Assembly (NCBI GenBank): GCA_045576175.1
Contig: JAZNFW010000097.1
Span: 1 to 8,057, forward strand
Source of the DNA: RGIG8748 sp045576175
GTDB lineage: Bacteria > Bacillota > Clostridia > UMGS1810
Direction: 5' to 3'
DNA length: 8,057 nt
The notes below the pieces were generated by a model. It did not search any database. It had not been told where the DNA came from and saw only the letters and a program-made list of their open reading frames with translations. Below are positions 5,826 to 8,057 of this stretch, piece by piece. Positions within the stretch are counted from its first letter, which is position 1, and each line of letters starts with the position of its first letter. The position numbers were made by a program, and so were the translations under genes.

Positions 5826-6749
5826 ATGGAAAAAGAAATTTTAACTTCGCCCGATTTGGAAAATACAAATCAGGCACAGGCAGAAGAAGCGATAGCTTCA
5901 GTAGGGGAAGACGCCGTCCCCACAGAAAAAGGCGCAGACGCACAGCAGACAGGAGAGGGAATACATACAGACGAAAACGAGAATGTGAGTGTATCAGATT
6001 CCCTGCCCGTTTCGGATAGCGAAAGCGCAGACAAATCCTCTATGAGACAAGAGTTCGAAAGACTCATCAAGGGGGAGTACAAGGAGTTCTATGAGGAGAG
6101 AGTAAGAGATAATATAAGCAGAAGATTTAAGGAAAACGCTTATATTAAAAAACAAAATCAAGCCAACCGTGAGATAGTGGAAATGCTTTGTGACAGATAC
6201 AATCTTGACACAGTTGACATCCCAAAGCTCAAAGCGGCACTGGAGTCGGACGATGCTTATCTTGCAGCCGAGGCTGACAAGCGGGGAATGAGCATCGATA
6301 ATTACAAGTATGTTAAAAGACTTGAAAACCAAAACAGACGCTTTTTGCAGAGGGAGGCTCAGCTTGATGCAACTCGCAGGGCAAACCAGACGGTTGAAAA
6401 GTGGTTTGACGAAAGCACAAAGCTAAAGGAAACCTACCCTGATTTTGATATTTTTGCAGAGGCAAAAAATCCGTCCTTTGTTTCTCTTATTAAGAGGGGT
6501 ATAGATGTAAAAACAGCCTATGAGGTTGTTCATCATACCGAGCTTTTGGAGGCGGCGCAAAGAAAAGCCGCAAGAGATGCAGAGATAAAAACCGCCCAGG
6601 CAATAAGACAAAAATCCGTACGACCTGCTGAAAACGGTCTCTCCCAAAAGAGCTCCGCAATCTATTCAAATGGCGTATCCTCGCTTACCGCAAAGGAAAG
6701 AGAGGATATAGCCAGAAGAGTATCCAGAGGTGAGAGAATCACCTTTTAA
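5826..6749 (+). CDS. Phage capsid assembly scaffolding-like protein
   Basis: The 307-residue protein is highly charged, has no signal peptide or membrane segment, and is predicted mainly helical, the composition of tailed-phage scaffolds. Residues 1-72 are an acidic, low-complexity, probably disordered tail. The block EFERLIKGEYKEFYEERVRDNISRRFKE (76-103), the helical middle with many Arg/Lys/Gln/Glu, the stretch YPDFDIFAEAKNPSF (204-218) with TAYEVVHHTELL (230-241), and the basic C-terminus RPAENGLSQ (266-274) plus AKEREDIARRVSRGERITF (289-307) resemble proteins encoded just before N4-gp56-type capsid genes in Firmicute phages. Such scaffolds guide procapsid assembly, usually through a basic C-terminus that touches the shell, and are then lost or cleaved. 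AAAGGAG lies 5 nt before the ATG, and the capsid gene starts 16 nt after the stop, so the two are one operon. The role is inferred from position and composition; no enzymatic motif is seen. Confidence 0.78.
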   Translation: MEKEILTSPDLENTNQAQAEEAIASVGEDAVPTEKGADAQQTGEGIHTDENENVSVSDSLPVSDSESADKSSMRQEFERLIKGEYKEFYEERVRDNISRRFKENAYIKKQNQANREIVEMLCDRYNLDTVDIPKLKAALESDDAYLAAEADKRGMSIDNYKYVKRLENQNRRFLQREAQLDATRRANQTVEKWFDESTKLKETYPDFDIFAEAKNPSFVSLIKRGIDVKTAYEVVHHTELLEAAQRKAARDAEIKTAQAIRQKSVRPAENGLSQKSSAIYSNGVSSLTAKEREDIARRVSRGERITF

Positions 6750-6765
6750 AAAAGGAGGAACCTAA

Positions 6766-8022
6766 ATGGCAGAAAATTTTGATTTAAATACCAATACCAC
6801 AGTAGGCCTTTCCCAGGAGATGAAGACATATTACAGCGACTATCTTATAGATAACGCTATGCCAAACCTCGTGCACGACCAGTTTGGTCAGAAGCACCCC
6901 ATCCCTGCAAACGGCGGCAAAACAATCAACTTCAGAAAGTTTGTTCCCTTTTCCAAGGCAAGCACACCTCTTTCTGAGGGAGTGACACCCGACGGCGGAA
7001 GCCTTTCTGTAACAAATGTAAATGCAGAGGTATCTCAGTACGGTTACTATGTAACACTTTCCGATATGCTTATGCTCACAGCTGTAGATAATACGCTTGT
7101 TGAAACCACAAAGCTTCTTGGCTCACAGGCAGGTACAACTCTCGATACAGTTACAAGAGAGGTATTAAATTCGGGCACAAATGTAATGTATTCAGGCGGA
7201 AAGTACGCCAGAGCATTTCTTGACGAAAACTGCAAGCTCACTGTAGATGATATCTACAAGGCTGCAAGAATGCTTAAATCTCAGAATACACCCAAGATTG
7301 ACGGCGGATATGTAGCCATAATTCACCCCGATGTTGCGTATGACCTTATGCGTGACCCCGAGTGGATAGATGTAAATAAGTATGCCGGTGCGGAAAATAT
7401 ATACTCAGGCGAAATCGGAAAGATTGCAGGCGTGAGATTTGTAGAAAGCACCGAAGCAAAAACCTTCCACCCCGTAGATTTTTCCCCCGGAGTAAGAGAG
7501 CTTACAGTAATTGGCGGTACTGAAAACGAGGGAGAGGCGGCAAATGTAGGTACTGCCGGCGAATTTATATTCAATGTTGCAGAAGAATTGGGTGAAGAAG
7601 CACTATCTAAATTCATAGGTGAACAGATTGTTATGACCTACGGCTCAGATTCCAATGCCGACGAAAGTACAGTTGTTGGACTTGTGACAGGTGTGTCCAA
7701 CAACGCATTTCACATAAATGTCATGGCAGGTGACGGTAACAACATAGGAGATGGCTACATAGTAACCTTGTCCGGTGCAGGCAAAGGCGGAAGAACAGTC
7801 TACTCCACGCTTGTACTCGGTGCAAATGCATATGGCGTAACCGAGGTTAGCGGCGGAGGTCTTGAGCATATAGTAAAGCAGCTTGGCTCCGGCGGAACAG
7901 GTGACCCCTTAAACCAGAGAGCTACTGCAGGCTGGAAGGGTACCAAGGTTGCAGAATTACTTGTAGATAACTACATTGTAAGAATAGAAAGTGCCTCCAC
8001 ATTTGAAGGAAGCCTTAACTAA
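6766..8022 (+). CDS. N4-gp56 family major capsid protein
   Basis: This 418-residue protein has the organisation of the N4-gp56 family of HK97-fold major capsid proteins. The N-terminal segment NTTVGLSQEMKTYYSDYLID (10-29) precedes HDQFGQKHPIPANGGKTINFRKF (37-59), LSEGVTPDGGSLSVTNVNA (69-87), QYGYYVTLSDMLMLTAVD (91-108), the spine-helix region ETTKLLGSQAGTTLDTVTREVL (113-134), GGYVAIIHPDVAYDLMRDPEW (180-200) and GKIAGVRFVESTEAKTF (218-234). The C-terminal DPLNQRATAGWKGTKVAELLVDNYIVRIES (380-409) is characteristic. Residues 255-345 form a glycine/asparagine-rich beta stretch that probably folds as an inserted, surface-exposed domain. AAAGGAGG sits 7 nt before the ATG. The product would form the icosahedral shell with the scaffold encoded directly upstream. 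The gene looks intact. Base and codon use are not obviously different from the neighbouring cellular genes. I am confident of the family; whether it is an active phage or a remnant is open. Confidence 0.92.
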   Translation: MAENFDLNTNTTVGLSQEMKTYYSDYLIDNAMPNLVHDQFGQKHPIPANGGKTINFRKFVPFSKASTPLSEGVTPDGGSLSVTNVNAEVSQYGYYVTLSDMLMLTAVDNTLVETTKLLGSQAGTTLDTVTREVLNSGTNVMYSGGKYARAFLDENCKLTVDDIYKAARMLKSQNTPKIDGGYVAIIHPDVAYDLMRDPEWIDVNKYAGAENIYSGEIGKIAGVRFVESTEAKTFHPVDFSPGVRELTVIGGTENEGEAANVGTAGEFIFNVAEELGEEALSKFIGEQIVMTYGSDSNADESTVVGLVTGVSNNAFHINVMAGDGNNIGDGYIVTLSGAGKGGRTVYSTLVLGANAYGVTEVSGGGLEHIVKQLGSGGTGDPLNQRATAGWKGTKVAELLVDNYIVRIESASTFEGSLN

Positions 8023-8029
8023 AACTGAC

Positions 8030-8048
8030 GGGGCGGTATATCCGCCCC
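8030..8048 (+). terminator. GC-rich hairpin after the capsid gene (terminator or mRNA-stabilising element)
   Basis: GGGGCGG (8030-8036) pairs perfectly with CCGCCCC (8042-8048) around the loop TATAT, 8 nt after the capsid stop codon. It is followed by TAAAAGAAA, which lacks a T-tract, so it is not a canonical intrinsic terminator. Hairpins directly after abundant capsid genes commonly attenuate read-through or protect the 3' end of the capsid message. The next gene is outside the window. Confidence 0.55.
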
Positions 8049-8057
8049 TAAAAGAAA

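Noticed and set aside
5759..6019. Plus-strand open frame of 86 codons overlapping the scaffold gene start
   Set aside because: Its ATG overlaps the TATAAT, it has no ribosome binding site, and its Arg/Lys-rich translation is an out-of-frame reading of the leader repeats and the scaffold gene.

Overview
The window looks like chromosome of an endospore-forming Firmicute, probably a Clostridia-type anaerobe. Three things support this: the spoIIG locus (spoIIGA plus the start of sigE), AAGGAGG-type ribosome binding sites with AT-rich promoters, and a large exported protein ending in three S-layer homology (SLH) repeats. No rRNA, tRNA, CRISPR array or transposase gene is visible, and the sequence does not identify the species.

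Layout. Positions 1-1084 (minus strand) hold the spoIIG operon: the first 82 codons of the mother-cell sigma factor SigE, overlapped by spoIIGA, whose product is the membrane aspartic protease that activates pro-SigE. Divergent from it, 1238-2689 (+) encodes a full-length rhamnulokinase (RhaB) with its own sigma-A-like promoter; no other rhamnose gene is in view. Positions 2690-3057 contain no credible gene. They hold a highly palindromic block of nested inverted repeats flanked by near-identical 19-nt direct repeats, including two intrinsic-terminator-like hairpins between two convergent genes. Positions 3058-5580 (-) encode an exported 840-residue protein: a phosphodiester glycosidase (NAGPA) domain, an Ig-like middle and three SLH repeats. 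Positions 5581-5825 are a divergent control region. They contain the promoter of the SLH gene and, on the other strand, a short leader with a tandem 17-nt repeat and a hairpin.

From 5826 to the right edge the content changes to tailed-phage head genes: a scaffolding-like protein (5826-6749) and an N4-gp56-family major capsid protein (6766-8022), followed by a GC-rich hairpin. These two form a compact operon with strong ribosome binding sites. No terminase, portal or protease gene precedes them, although those normally sit upstream of scaffold and capsid. The window may therefore show the edge of a prophage in an unusual orientation, a remnant or domesticated capsid module, or an assembly junction. 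Sequence to the right of the window would decide between these.

The most unusual items are the abrupt capsid module, the palindromic 300-nt intergenic element, and the repeated leader in front of the scaffold gene. The cellular genes themselves belong to recognised families.
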